A stretch of DNA of 64,000 nucleotides from Paraphysomonas bandaiensis (lineage: Eukaryota; Chrysophyceae). How positions within the stretch are numbered: position 1 is the stretch's first letter; the number at the start of each line of letters is the position of its first letter. Location: positions 107,129-171,128 of the forward strand of contig CBFFRP010000342.1 of the NCBI GenBank assembly GCA_965644295.1, read 5' to 3'. Below the pieces are notes generated by a model, which searched no databases, was not told the origin of the DNA, and saw only the letters and a program-made list of their open reading frames with translations. The translations under genes were made by a program, and so were the position numbers. Positions 1-11,300 of this stretch are shown here, one piece after another.

Positions 1-344
1 TGATGATGTGTACATGTTTGGGATGTCTGCTGCTGGTGAGTGTAAAAATCATCAGTCCAGTCCAATCGAGTCCAATTTTTGGTACACTCTTTTTTTTTTG
101 TAAAATTCATTTTTTTTTGAGGAAAAAAAAATTAATGGTAGAATGGTGGTACATATTCATGTATTTTTAGATGGGACAAAATATTTTGTTGTGTGAAAAA
201 AAATTATTTGGTTATACGGTCGTAGTCCACAGTATGAGTGCGTCCAATATAAGGATCCACTGCACTGCACTGCACTGCATGCATATGCATGATCTGACTG
301 TGCATAGATCCATAACTCTATTAAACAACTTATCGATCAATACA
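1..344. other. Left edge, no supported gene
   Basis: AT-rich sequence with T and A homopolymers around 88-130 and a CACTG run near 258-279. The first 35 bases read openly on the plus strand and are followed by a donor-like GTGAGT at about 36. They could be the end of an exon of a gene starting left of the window, but there is too little to name it. Confidence 0.4.
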
Positions 345-1259
345 ATGAATAAAGAGTCATCATCTGCACCTAACAAGGGTAAGAAACACAAGATGTCATA
401 TAGGAAACGTCATTCCAAATCACATTCGAAGGATTATTCATCTGAATGGCTGCATGCGTTGCAGTCTATAGATATCACACGATCACAAGTCCATCTCATG
501 CTAACTGCTATTGATAAACTTAATATGAAGTATCCTCCACGCATCCTCCCTCCCATTGAACAGATCAATGCATCTTCTTCTCCCACTCATACTCATGCAG
601 CATATGAATCATATGAATCGAATACATTCAATGCACTGAATATACGAAACAGTGACAGTGAAGATGAGAGTGATAATAATGATATAAACGAACATGTTAT
701 CAGTGAGAAGAACACACATAAGAGTATACAAGTCCGTTATTTGAGAGTTAAAATTATATGCCGTCTTGTGGAATGTATACGACAAGAAGCGATGGATGCA
801 CAGCGAAGGAAAGATTATAATAATATGAAACTCCTGTGGGAGGAAGCTTGGCAAACGCTATTTCAGTGCCAAGTGTCGATTGATGAGTGGTATGCTTTAA
901 TGACTGCTCACGAGTCTTCAAGACATATTCTTCCTAAGAAGCACGACAAAATCCAATTGAAAGAATTATTTACAGGCTTGGATCTGCTAGTTGAGGACTC
1001 AGAAAGACACAGACACATTGCGATATCCTTTCTGACGAAGCGACGACAATTCGTCTTAGAGAAACTCTATCCTATGTTGAAAGAACGTGATGAAGTGAAG
1101 CAGAGCATTGGAGAGGAGAACTGGAAGAGAAACCCAGCGCCTCAGCAAACGTATGCCGAGCGGCGGAGGCAGTGGGAAGCTGAGTTACGTATCATCAATG
1201 AAGCGCTTGTATCTATTCAAGTGCTAGATTTTGACACACTTCTTCCTTCTTCCGCTTAA
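345..1259 (+). CDS. Uncharacterised basic, charged protein (304 aa)
   Basis: Single-exon reading frame. The frame is open from 171, but I chose the ATG at 345 because the upstream stretch looks like translated leader. The N-terminus is very basic (KGKKHK, YRKRHSKSHSK), which suggests a nucleic-acid-binding or nuclear protein. A Ser/Asp/Glu-rich low-complexity stretch at about residues 90-125 is followed by a predicted alpha-helical domain with many Trp, Arg and Glu residues. The C-terminal part (YAERRRQWEAELRIINEAL) could form a coiled coil. There is no signal peptide or membrane segment. I do not recognise the family. It could be the visible part of a longer spliced gene, but it ends cleanly at TAA. 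Confidence 0.55.
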   Translation: MNKESSSAPNKGKKHKMSYRKRHSKSHSKDYSSEWLHALQSIDITRSQVHLMLTAIDKLNMKYPPRILPPIEQINASSSPTHTHAAYESYESNTFNALNIRNSDSEDESDNNDINEHVISEKNTHKSIQVRYLRVKIICRLVECIRQEAMDAQRRKDYNNMKLLWEEAWQTLFQCQVSIDEWYALMTAHESSRHILPKKHDKIQLKELFTGLDLLVEDSERHRHIAISFLTKRRQFVLEKLYPMLKERDEVKQSIGEENWKRNPAPQQTYAERRRQWEAELRIINEALVSIQVLDFDTLLPSSA

Positions 1260-1599
1260 GAATTATAATATCGTCACTGCAATGTGTTATTCATTGTTTC
1301 CCTTCGTGTGGAGAGTATGCGAAGGAGTGGATAGAATATGAATGTACTGATCGTGCACCTACTCTGGATAATTGTTGTACAATTGAGATCTTGTAAGCGA
1401 TATGGTAAACATGATTACCATGTTACATTAATGTAATAAGTAATTAATTAAGTAATTAAGCACTAAATTATTCAAAGCCGCTGCTAACTTTAGTTAAGTT
1501 AATACGTTATGATTTTAACTATTCTAACAGAATCGATAGAGGCATATATTCTGTAGAAAAAGTAACTGGTAAATGATGTGTCATTTGAATGTACATAGA

Positions 1600-1925
1600 A
1601 TAATTAGATTGCTGTACTCAAGCACCAAGCACAGCCTACCAGTTGTTGCCGATACAATAATATACCTATTCCATTCTGGGGGGCAAGTACCGGAGATATT
1701 TCTCGGGAAACTGACGTGAGCCGCATATATATAGTCAGCAGATAATATTCTGCCCAGTCATAGCCAAATGCTTGTGAGGTACAAGGGACACTTATAAGTG
1801 TCACTTGTGTAGACATCTTTGAGCCTTATCGAATAACCAGGCATCCGGGAATGGGCCCACCTCAAGGCATCCTAAGTATTGGGCTGTTCACCTTAAGAAC
1901 TCAAAACTTCTGAAGTAAGCAGATG
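1600..1925 (-). repeat. Dispersed repeat, copy A (related to 52645-53165 and 59335-59870)
   Basis: Read on the minus strand, this matches the repeats near 52.9 kb and 59.6 kb. Shared blocks include the stretch around AAAGATGTCTACACAAGTG, the GCATTTGGCTATGA block, and the upstream CTTAAGGTGAACAGCCCAATAC block. A short reading frame beginning MSTQVTLI is shared with the 52.9-kb copy, interrupted by a stop in the 59.6-kb copy. It is either a transposon terminus or a decayed gene fragment carried by one. Confidence 0.8.
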
Positions 1926-2361
1926 ATAGGTCCGAACGTGGATCCGGATAGGCAGTATCCAACTGTGAGACTGATCCATATCAGCACCAGCGAAAAAACC
2001 GCAGATATATTAGGTAGTTTTTTCCCCTGACATGTGAGATGAGTGGTAGATAGGTAAATACATGATGATACATTCTTGTATTAAGTGGGAGTGTTAAAAT
2101 TTGCACAATATATATATTGTAGTTTAAAGTAATGATATAATATAGTGATGCAACTGTCAGACAATTTAGAGCATATGTATTGAGCTTTATAAGAGATGAA
2201 CTAATTTTTTGTAATATCATAATCTAGCTATAGTTATTTTTTGAATAAATTAGTATCATAAGTTTTATCAAAATCGAACAAAGTACTCGTTTTTATTATA
2301 GTATCTGTATGTAGTATATAGCATATTCTGTAAGTAGTTATGAAATAAGTCTTATCCGTAG

Positions 2362-2490
2362 AGCAGGGCTGCGTAGCAATTAATTGAATTGCAATTAATT
2401 GTAATTGCAATTAAATTGCATGGAACATACATAATAATTTCAATTATAATTGCTCGATCGAAGGTTGCAATTAAATTGCATTTAAAAGGC
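2362..2490 (+). repeat. AATTAATTG-rich dispersed repeat, copy 1
   Basis: Begins GCAGGGCTGCGTAGCAATTAATTG and continues as alternating AATT/CAATT words. A close relative starts at about 42056 with CAGGGCTGCGTAACAATTAATTG. The shared non-AT lead-in (CAGGGCTGCGTA.CAATTAATTG) makes chance low-complexity similarity unlikely. Confidence 0.6.
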
Positions 2491-3351
2491 AATTATTTAC
2501 TATATGTATTAGGACATAATATTAGAATTAGAACTTGGAAAACATTAAGGTCAATAGCCATTTATTGCCCTTGTAATGGCCATCACCCTTAATGGCTGTT
2601 ATAACGGCTATTCACATGATGGGATGAGGTTGTCCTCTCATTATAAATATCTTTACATTAAGAGAAGTACTGTGTTCTTTTTGTACGGTCGAATATGTGT
2701 CTTTACTCTTGACCTTGAGCCACAAGACTAAGTTCAGCTCGATCCATAGCGTATTACCCGTCTAGTTTGAAGATATATATTAATAAGTAGTGTGGTAATC
2801 ATCTTCTTACCGATCCTGGACTGTCATACAAGACACAAGGCACTGCAGGATTCAAGTGCACTGCTAACTGATGTGCAGCGGTATGAACATGGATTATCAG
2901 GGCTTTTTCTGTTTTATGCAGTCGAAATACCGGATATTCAGAGTTTTGGTCATGTAATATACATGAAATTCCCTAGTACAAGCCATCACCTTGGTGTGGA
3001 TGCGGACATAATATGAATTAGTAACCAACAAAACGTTATATTCACGTATTATTGTGCGTTGCATCGCTCTGTAGATAATATAGTACATTTACACTATGCA
3101 TACCACTTTCCAACAGAGCAATATATCTACAAGAAGTAGTGTTTGCATGTTTGTTATGTTCCTATATTGTGATATTCGCGAATAGTTTGATGTCCATAAA
3201 ATCTAAACAACTCACTATATAAAAGCAGCGCACAAATAACAGAGTAGTTAGATTACCAAGAACCATCACATTTATATTTAATAGCAGTTAGCAATCGCAA
3301 AATGTGATATAAATAATACCCATACAAATTGATGTGGATACTCAGCATTAG

Positions 3352-5730
3352 TTAGTGTTTATCCGTCTGAGCATTCCCAAATTTCCGTTGACTTATACCA
3401 CGTTTGATGAATTTCATATTATCTTCATGCTTCTTCAATGTCTTTAATGGATTAAACGACGATTCTTCCCCGGAATCTTCGACGGTGACTGGCAGCGACT
3501 CAATGAAATACGCAATGAGGAAGAGCCAGTGTGCAACTAACATTGACATCGCCAATCCTCGGGCAGTGTAGTCATAGGTACTCGCGGTATAGTGCTGCAA
3601 GTTAGAGATTACTTGCCACTGCCACACAGCTTCCACACCCAAGAGAGAAACCACATATGACGTAAAAGAGATGTATCGAAGAATGACAAACCAATGTTGG
3701 ATCACCAAGAGAATTGTCGCAACTTGTAACTCACGGTTCAGAGGAAATCGGCCGGTAATAAGATTGCACACGACAATGCAACAAATGCTATGATGTAGGA
3801 GCAGCCCCAAGCCGTTACAATAACCAGATATAGCATCGCGATATATCTTGTTCGTCCAGTCTCGTTGGGAGCGTTCAAAGTAGCACAAGGTCTCAGGAAA
3901 CCCACCCTTCCATAAGCCAAACACCAAAAAAGGTAAACCGAAGACACTCTGGGAATATAAACCAATTGCAAGGCAAAGAGAAAACAATGCTTGAGTAATT
4001 TTCCAACCCAATGATGCAAACTCCTCTGAAAGGGACAGCCACGTTACACCTATTAGTCCTTCAAGGGCTAGCCCGGCAAATATAGTTGTGAAAGATAGAA
4101 CATACGTGGCAAACATTGAGAATTCCTCGGTGGTGGTGGTTTCATCATCTAGTGGGCCGGAATCTGTGAGTTTCCATTCTTCTAGACAATTATCACCACA
4201 AAGAGATGTGAAAATTTTCTTCATGCGTGTGCGTGTCGCTGGGTGCATATGAGTGTGGGGAAATAGTGTCTCTCCCCACGCGCGTCTTAAGTCAGGGTTC
4301 GTGTACTTATAAATCTCTTCGGTAGAAGCCGTATACCGTGGTCCGGCCGTTACTACTAAATTCATCAGGAGAGATAAAATTCGAGTCTCCACGAACTGTG
4401 AGGCATCCTTATCTTGACATAAAATTTTTGGAAAAAGTAGTTTCCAATACAGGTTTTGATTGCCAAAACGCAACACATAACCGAGATTCCAAGCGATGTA
4501 CAAATCTGCCCAATCTTTCGTTACAGGCCACACAAGGTGTCGGTCACTGTAAGTATCGAGATAATTAGTATTTCCATTAAGTAAGAGACCCACCATGGCA
4601 TTATCATGGAAGCCTTCGTCAACATCCACTTTGGCAGCAGCCAAGATATTATTCCACAAGCTCAAGATCTGTCGAGGGTAATGGTGAGCACCTTCTTCTC
4701 CAAGACCGATGGCAAGAACCCTTGCAGATTGATAAATCATATTCATTTTATCTTTCATAAACGTTTCCGCGCCAATATCATCCAAATGTTTCAATTTAAT
4801 ATGCCATGTCTTCTGAGTTATATAGTCAAACATATCAGCCAGAAAGGGAGCGTTGGTGGATGCTTCTGTCATAATCGCATCCATTACCATCGCATGTGTC
4901 AAGGCCGCCATCGTTGAATTATGGAACGTTGGATGATTGTCATAATTAATATGCAATGCGGGGTTATCAATTGTTGTACAAGCCATCCCCACCAGATGCG
5001 CGTTTCCCTTGGCGCATGATGCAACGTCCGCAAGAAAGTCCGATACATTAACAGGTGCGCTAAGTAAGTCATGCAATACGTCCCGAACTGCTGGATGATC
5101 TTCAAGATAATACGTATACAGCAAATCTTCAACCACTGCCGGATCCGTCTGTAATCCTGGCAGTACCGTTTTATAAACCTCCAACCATCTGTCAATGCAC
5201 GTCGTATTGCTCAAGAAGTCGTCATAAGGAGTGCTGTGATAATGATCGCCGACTTCATCTTCATGATTTAGATAGAATCTTTCCATAGTAGGAATGTTAT
5301 GATCAGCAACTCGACGATGTGTTTCCACATAACCAGGCACCAGTCCATAAGCAGAAGGTTCTTCCCATCTGACTGGATCCCCGATAGCAACACCCGCACG
5401 AATACAACACACAACAATAGCAAAACAATTACAAATAGCAATAATAAATAATTTATATGGCCAATTTGATAATGCTTTACTATAAAAATTTGCACCATCA
5501 TAAGATTCACGTTTCTTTATAGTTTGCTTCATACTGTTGCGTGAGAAGAACAGATCGCTCTTCTCCTTAAAGAGTTTCTTACGTGGTGATGTGCTCCGTG
5601 TACTGGATACTTTACTGTATCCTGTACTGGAACGAAACGATCCATTGTTTGATTCTGTATCAGTACCAAGAGATCGAGAACTGTCACCTTCAATGACCAC
5701 CTCGAGAGGCTTATGAGTGTATTGAGACAT
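3352..5730 (-). CDS. Uncharacterised multi-pass membrane protein (792 aa)
   Basis: Uninterrupted single exon from ATG at 5730 to TAA at 3352. The N-terminal 90 residues are Ser/Thr/Lys-rich and probably cytoplasmic. A first hydrophobic helix lies at about residues 93-116 (LFIIAICNCFAIVVCCI). A long non-membrane domain follows (about 117-535), with several Asn-X-Ser/Thr sites and paired cysteines (for example CGDNC), consistent with an extracytoplasmic location. About six further hydrophobic segments lie between about 540 and 760, and the tail is short and basic. This topology, one helix, a large loop, then a helical bundle, resembles receptors or channels. I recognise no family motif, so no function is assigned. 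It is transcribed divergently from the TDP2-like gene. Confidence 0.8.
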   Translation of the reverse strand: MSQYTHKPLEVVIEGDSSRSLGTDTESNNGSFRSSTGYSKVSSTRSTSPRKKLFKEKSDLFFSRNSMKQTIKKRESYDGANFYSKALSNWPYKLFIIAICNCFAIVVCCIRAGVAIGDPVRWEEPSAYGLVPGYVETHRRVADHNIPTMERFYLNHEDEVGDHYHSTPYDDFLSNTTCIDRWLEVYKTVLPGLQTDPAVVEDLLYTYYLEDHPAVRDVLHDLLSAPVNVSDFLADVASCAKGNAHLVGMACTTIDNPALHINYDNHPTFHNSTMAALTHAMVMDAIMTEASTNAPFLADMFDYITQKTWHIKLKHLDDIGAETFMKDKMNMIYQSARVLAIGLGEEGAHHYPRQILSLWNNILAAAKVDVDEGFHDNAMVGLLLNGNTNYLDTYSDRHLVWPVTKDWADLYIAWNLGYVLRFGNQNLYWKLLFPKILCQDKDASQFVETRILSLLMNLVVTAGPRYTASTEEIYKYTNPDLRRAWGETLFPHTHMHPATRTRMKKIFTSLCGDNCLEEWKLTDSGPLDDETTTTEEFSMFATYVLSFTTIFAGLALEGLIGVTWLSLSEEFASLGWKITQALFSLCLAIGLYSQSVFGLPFLVFGLWKGGFPETLCYFERSQRDWTNKIYRDAISGYCNGLGLLLHHSICCIVVCNLITGRFPLNRELQVATILLVIQHWFVILRYISFTSYVVSLLGVEAVWQWQVISNLQHYTASTYDYTARGLAMSMLVAHWLFLIAYFIESLPVTVEDSGEESSFNPLKTLKKHEDNMKFIKRGISQRKFGNAQTDKH

Positions 5731-6382
5731 GCGTGAGCTGTGGAGGACGAGACTGAAATGAATCTCATTGAGAATGACATGATCCTCATGTGTTGTTGTC
5801 CAGTCATCTCATCCGACCGTCAGGGAGTTGGGTGACATGCCCATATGAGGTAATCAGAATTCCACAGTGAGCTTATCGTACATACATACATACATGAGAG
5901 AGTGAGATGTGCGTGTTAAACCCTGCCGTTCATCTCATACATATGTATACAGAGTGCAGATATTGTTAAATATTGAGACTATTTAGCAATTCATATAGAA
6001 AATAGGTAGAAAATTAATAAAGAGTTTATAGAAAATAAGGAGTTTTTTTGGAGTGATGGAATAGAAAATATCATTTTTATGATTTCACCGGAAGTACGAT
6101 AATAACCTGCATATGTAGAGTGATCCGGAAGTGCGTATTCCTCACTTTCTTCCTCACTTTTTTAATAAAAAGTGAGGAATATGGAATCCAATGACCGGAT
6201 TATGCATATCCAGAACACTCTCCTCACACTGTCAACTATCATATATGGGCTACAGTATGGAGTACGTGTATAGTGGTATACATACAGCATACATACAGCA
6301 TACGCCCATGTAGGTAGCTATATATACACACCCTCCATATCTATACACACATCCATCTCCACATACATATACACACATAGTC
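5731..6382. promoter_or_regulatory. Shared head-to-head upstream region
   Basis: The 652 bp between two divergent start codons must carry both promoters. It contains short ACAT and CATA runs (5879-5894 and 6280-6370) and a small perfect hairpin at about 6143-6182, in which ATTCCTCACTTT is mirrored by AAAAGTGAGGAAT. No TATA box can be fixed with confidence. Confidence 0.4.
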
Positions 6383-7441
6383 ATGTTCAAACGACAGAAG
6401 ATAGAACACAACACTCATTCATTCCCTTCACTCATTCAATCCAATCACTTCCATATCATTACATGGAATGTATGGTTTGATGAGCTACGACAAACAGATC
6501 GCGCTGTGGCTCTGCTAGCAGCGTGTGTAGCTGAATCTCAAGCTGATGTTTTATGTTTTCAAGAAGTTACGACTGTATTCTACCGTATTATACAAGCATC
6601 TGATTATATACACCAGCGATATGTGTGTGTTGAGGCCTTACGAACCACTCGTTATGATGTTTCCATATGGGTGCGACGAGACTTCACAGTTTTGAGTCAC
6701 TGGGACATTCAGATACCCTCAGAACAGCATAGAAGATGTCTGGTAGTTGATATTGATATCACTTCACGTGTTCCTGAGGATCTTAGATCAACTGTCTCTT
6801 CACCATGTCGTGTGAGAGTGGCCACAGTGCATTTAGAATCCCTCCGTCATAATGCTGCCTGTCGTGCAACTCAATTAGAGACTATTCTCTCTGCTCTTGT
6901 ATTCTCTGAGGATGCTGCCGCCTGTACTGACATATTCCTTACTGGTGACTTTAACTTCTGCTCGTCATGGACAGAGAATGAGATAATAGATACTCATCCA
7001 TGCGTCACGGACCTATGGGCTGTATTGCGACCGGGTGAGCAAGGATACACGGAAGACTCTGCGGTGAATACGATGCTACGAATGCGCCAAGGCAAGAATA
7101 AACAAGTACGATTTGACCGTATCTTACAACTCCGACCTGCAGCACTCACAGTATGCTCTAGTGGGGAAGGACGCACTTCTCCACCAGTAACTCCCCCTCG
7201 ACGTAACCAGCAACAGTTGCCATTTCCTCCTTCCCCCCTGCCACGAAGGGAGGGTGCCTGCATCTGCCACCCCGTTAGTATCCAACTAACAGGAACCAGA
7301 CCGACCGTCGATGAGGCGGAGGAAATATTTCCATCGGATCATTTTGGAGTGGTTGCCACTTTTGAAATTAGAGGGGTCCGTAGGGTATCGACCGACAATA
7401 GCAATGGAGGACACGAAATAACACCCGTGCAGACTATTTGA
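6383..7441 (+). CDS. TDP2-like endonuclease/exonuclease/phosphatase (EEP) phosphodiesterase
   Basis: A 352-aa single-exon protein with the EEP fold motifs in the usual order. ITWNVWFDEL lies near residue 27 (metal-binding Asn), CFQEV near 58 (catalytic Glu), HLES near 155, LTGDFNF near 190 (Asp and Asn), RFDRILQL near 245, and PSDHFGVVATF near 330 (catalytic Asp-His). The combination TWN, QEV, GDxN and SDHFG is that of tyrosyl-DNA phosphodiesterase 2. Members use Mg2+ to remove 5'-phosphotyrosyl topoisomerase II adducts from DNA. A Pro/Arg-rich insert at about 262-295 is unusual. No UBA-type N-terminal extension is seen. Another EEP nuclease is possible, but the domain is firm. The start lies just after AT-rich leader. 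Confidence 0.85.
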   Translation: MFKRQKIEHNTHSFPSLIQSNHFHIITWNVWFDELRQTDRAVALLAACVAESQADVLCFQEVTTVFYRIIQASDYIHQRYVCVEALRTTRYDVSIWVRRDFTVLSHWDIQIPSEQHRRCLVVDIDITSRVPEDLRSTVSSPCRVRVATVHLESLRHNAACRATQLETILSALVFSEDAAACTDIFLTGDFNFCSSWTENEIIDTHPCVTDLWAVLRPGEQGYTEDSAVNTMLRMRQGKNKQVRFDRILQLRPAALTVCSSGEGRTSPPVTPPRRNQQQLPFPPSPLPRREGACICHPVSIQLTGTRPTVDEAEEIFPSDHFGVVATFEIRGVRRVSTDNSNGGHEITPVQTI

Positions 7442-8315
7442 ACTTATTGAAGCCATCCTATTTAAATATCATACAGGCCATCTAGTTTCTGAATAAAAAA
7501 TGATAGCCTATTTTGAAGTAATCGCACAATTATTGTATATTTCTTGTCATGTGTGTCATCCAAACACTGTTTCATGGGCATGGTTGGATATAAGTATTCA
7601 TTATTGCTGCTCGCTTTTTGTAGACTAATCGAATTTTATCGCCACTTAACCCTTTACGTGAACCGCCACTCGCATATATCTCATATGATTTTTGCGAAAT
7701 TTCTTACAGTAATGTTCATAGTTCATAGGTATGTCTACGATTTCACCATTAATCTTGTACAATTTCGAACCAGGATATTTCCTACCAACAGCCGAGTGAT
7801 TAGTTATTGATGAACCAGTGTAGTCCTAGCATTTTATCCCCCCTCCGCCCAGAACAAGCGGGAGTTCTTGTTACCCTATAATTGTATGGGCCGCACATTC
7901 ATCTAGCTACTTCTATGGTGCTGATTCTCAACGCCTATTACTTCATAAAAGGGCTACACAAGTATAGTGTAGTTTTAGATAACACTTGCTTGGTCGCATA
8001 TCTTGATATAACCACTATACTACTGGGACGCGCTCTCGAAATGGAAGACAATGGGAATGCATGAGGAAGAAATTTCATCTAAATCCTTCGTGTCATATGT
8101 TAATTTCTTGACAATTCTTTAAAATTACACGACTTAGAAGCTCTCGTACATTAAGTAATTTTAGTAGACTAAACTCAGAGGTAACTCGCAGTACGCGAAT
8201 GACCACACATTTTACCATTAGCACTGGGTTTCAGCTACAAACTACATATTATCTCATTTTCAGCACCATCATATGATGTACCATCTAGTGAACCTTCACA
8301 GTAGAACGTGAAGAG
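7442..8315. other. Intergenic between convergent genes
   Basis: About 870 bp of AT-rich sequence between the ends of the TDP2-like and aldehyde-oxidase-like genes. Two short open frames (7544-7810, 7882-8064) show no recognisable protein character. Nothing else is supportable. Confidence 0.45.
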
Positions 8316-11300
8316 TTAAATGGGCATTACGAACCTCTCTGGAGTCACCAGACATGCCTGCTGTCGAATATCGATTGTCATTGGAATGTCAAGTGCACAA
8401 TATCCGGTAGCTCCAGCATCAGTTCGAGCAGCCATGATCGCCATTTTAGTGGCAAAGTATACACTGTTGGCAAGAACAATGCAAGGCTCACCTACCGCCT
8501 TAGAACGTAAAATACCTTGTTTGTTGGGTGCTCCTGCAATGAGCGTTACATTGAATGTTGAAGGAATGTCTTGAGCCAGGGGAGGTTTATACTCCCAGGT
8601 GCCAACTGATTCAAGCATGCCTGCTTCATCATAATCAATCCGTTCTTGCAGGAAATATCCCAAGCCCATGACGAAACCGCCCTCGATTTGCCCAATATCC
8701 ACAGCGGGGTTTAACGACCTCCCACAGTCATAAACGATTTCAGAGGATAGTACATTTACCATCCCTGTGAGTACATCCAGCTCCACTTCGCTCACGCATG
8801 CGCCCCAAACAAAATACTGAAACTCTTCCTTATTAGGGTTGCTAGATGGGGAGTACCATCCATCAGCATTCAGAGATACATCAGAGTCAAGTAATCCCAG
8901 CAGGTCTCTCCAGGAGGCAGATGGGTTAGCCTCTCGATAGGGTTTTAGGCGGGAATTAATGATGCCGCACGCCTTGACAGCAGCCTGACAACACACTTCA
9001 CTGGTACCCGACCCGCCAGTTGTCCTATAAACACAGCATGTGAGATGGGTTGGATTTACATAGGCCAGGAATTTTAAAGTTAACCGCAGGACAGGAAAGT
9101 ACCCCATTTAATATCAACTTACCCCCCATTAGCGATGCGATCAGTGGACGAAGCTGTCACGCGAATAAGCGATATATCGATACCTAGCTCATACGCTACC
9201 GTCTGCGCAACCTTGGTGTTGATACCTTGTCCAATTTCACACCCACTGTGAGTGACTGTAACGGTGCCGTCGGAGCGATAGATTCCGACATGTACCCCTG
9301 CATTATATCCAGCCCATCCAATGCCATACTTTACGGGATCGATTGATATTCCACGCTTGCGCCACAGATTTGCCGAGTTAAACTGTTTCGCACGTGCAAC
9401 TCGCTCAGCGTACCGAGATCGCCGAAGTAGCGTTTCCCAGCACCGATCAAGAGTGCTATTCTCAATAACCTAAACCCGAAACAAATGTCACACAGTGCAA
9501 TGAACATAATGTAAATGCATGTGTACAAGTATTCTCAGAGACACGGAAGGAGTACCTGTCCCAATATGGTAGATAGTCCATTTTGCAAAAAGTTCGTACG
9601 CTTGACTGTCTCTGCATCCACACCAAGCTCCAGCGCCACTCTATCCACCACAATACCAGTTGCAAGACAGGATTGTACCACTCCCGGTGCACGCACATAC
9701 GTTCTGGGTGGTGTGTTAGTGTAACAGATCTTTGCTCGGGCCAGGTAATTTGGTAAGTAGAATGCATTGTCTGCCCACATCATTGCCATACTGAGCCCAC
9801 CAAGTGCGTCTGCATAGCTGTACCCAGCTTCCACGTATACATCATATATAACAGCATTAATCTTGCCGTCGCTATCAAAACCAATTTCGTAGTCGAACTC
9901 GTATCCCTCTCGTCCGCTGTTCATATACATGTCAGCAGTGCGCGTGTTAAAAATGCGTACAGGGCGCTTAGCAAGCCGTGTAGCAAGAGCGGTGGAAGCG
10001 GCTGTGGTTAGCCCACCAGTAAGCTTTCCACCAAATCCCCCTCCTGTTCTGAGACATTTGACAGCCACCTTGCTCGAATCTACACTCAGAATTGACGCGA
10101 TCGTATTCTGGTAGAGTGTTGGATCTTGTGTACCGCAGGTGACTTCGAATACCTCACCGTCCACTCGAGAAGCAATAGATGAATGGGCCTCCATGTAAAA
10201 GTGGCTCTGACCAGTGGCCAAAACTTTGCCTTTCACACGACGAGCAGAGGATGCCATTGCGCCTTGTGGATCGCCAGCCTCTACGACTGTCACACTGGGC
10301 TGTCGTATAAGGCAGATATTACATAAACAAGAAGCATATGCATATTTCAATGTGCATCAGCAAAGGGAAATTTTACCTACCATTGGGGGCACATCAAAGA
10401 AAGACTGTGCTGCGACTGCTTGGGGAAGACTCGTAACAGGCTTTTGGTTGAGAGCAGTGTAAGTGAGGCGCACCATAGCAGCCGCTCTGTTAACGACTTC
10501 ATCCGATATACCCAGAATAACTCCCACTGGCGCCCCAACACATTGGACTACGTCTCCCACCTCCAGGTACAATTTGACATCGTTAGCTACGTGGTTTGAT
10601 CCCGGAACGTCTGCAGCACCAATGAATGCCACAACCCCAGAAAGTGCGAGTGCTGGAGCAGGATCGATAGCAGTCAGGATGGCGGAACATTGCGATGTAA
10701 AAACTAGAGCCCCACACAGTCCCTGAGGAGGCAGCGGTTCATCGGAAGGATATACAGCCTCCCCAGTCGTCTACATACAGAAAATTCACACCCATACGAC
10801 CAGAAATACATATAAAAAACATATGCATAAAAGATTCGTCACTCCTTCACAATTTATACGAAGAGTACCTGAGCCTTGGCTTCTAGTTTGATAACCGGTT
10901 TGGCGAGAGGGCTTGTTTTGTCATCCACATGGTAGACTTCAGTGCCCCTAGATTCAGGTTTAACGAAAGGGACCACTGCAGACAACACTTGCGTTGGGAT
11001 ATCGGACCTGCTCAATGACACAGACATACAGTTAGCGTAAAGATAGATACAGTGTGCATAGCATGAAGCCTGTCCATAGGCATGGTGTTCAATCCGAATT
11101 ACATTAACGAACAGCAATTAGCAGCTCAACGTATGTTACGTTCCAATGAAAAACACAAGCAATGATCTACATGCATGGTGAAATTACTTGCGATAGCATC
11201 GTAGAAACACTCTATACAGACAAGACTGCATAACCGACACACGATACTTAGGGTCCCCATAGGCAGATGATATCCCCGCATCCTGAAGATCCGCCTGAAG

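Larger units (their letters stand above)
1260..3351. other. Intergenic, repeat-bearing
   Basis: About 2.1 kb without a supportable gene between two genes that both end here (converging). It contains a dispersed-repeat copy (1600-1925) and an AATTAATTG-rich block (2362-2490), both listed separately. Open frames here (for example 2792-3016) lack coding character. Confidence 0.5.

Noticed and set aside
171-344. N-terminal extension of the first gene
   Set aside because: It contains CACTGCACTG repeat translation and no protein character. The ATG at 345 begins the basic conserved-looking part.
3738-5807. Several minus and plus frames of 75-105 codons overlapping the 792-aa gene
   Set aside because: They are shadows of the long continuous frame, with no independent motif.
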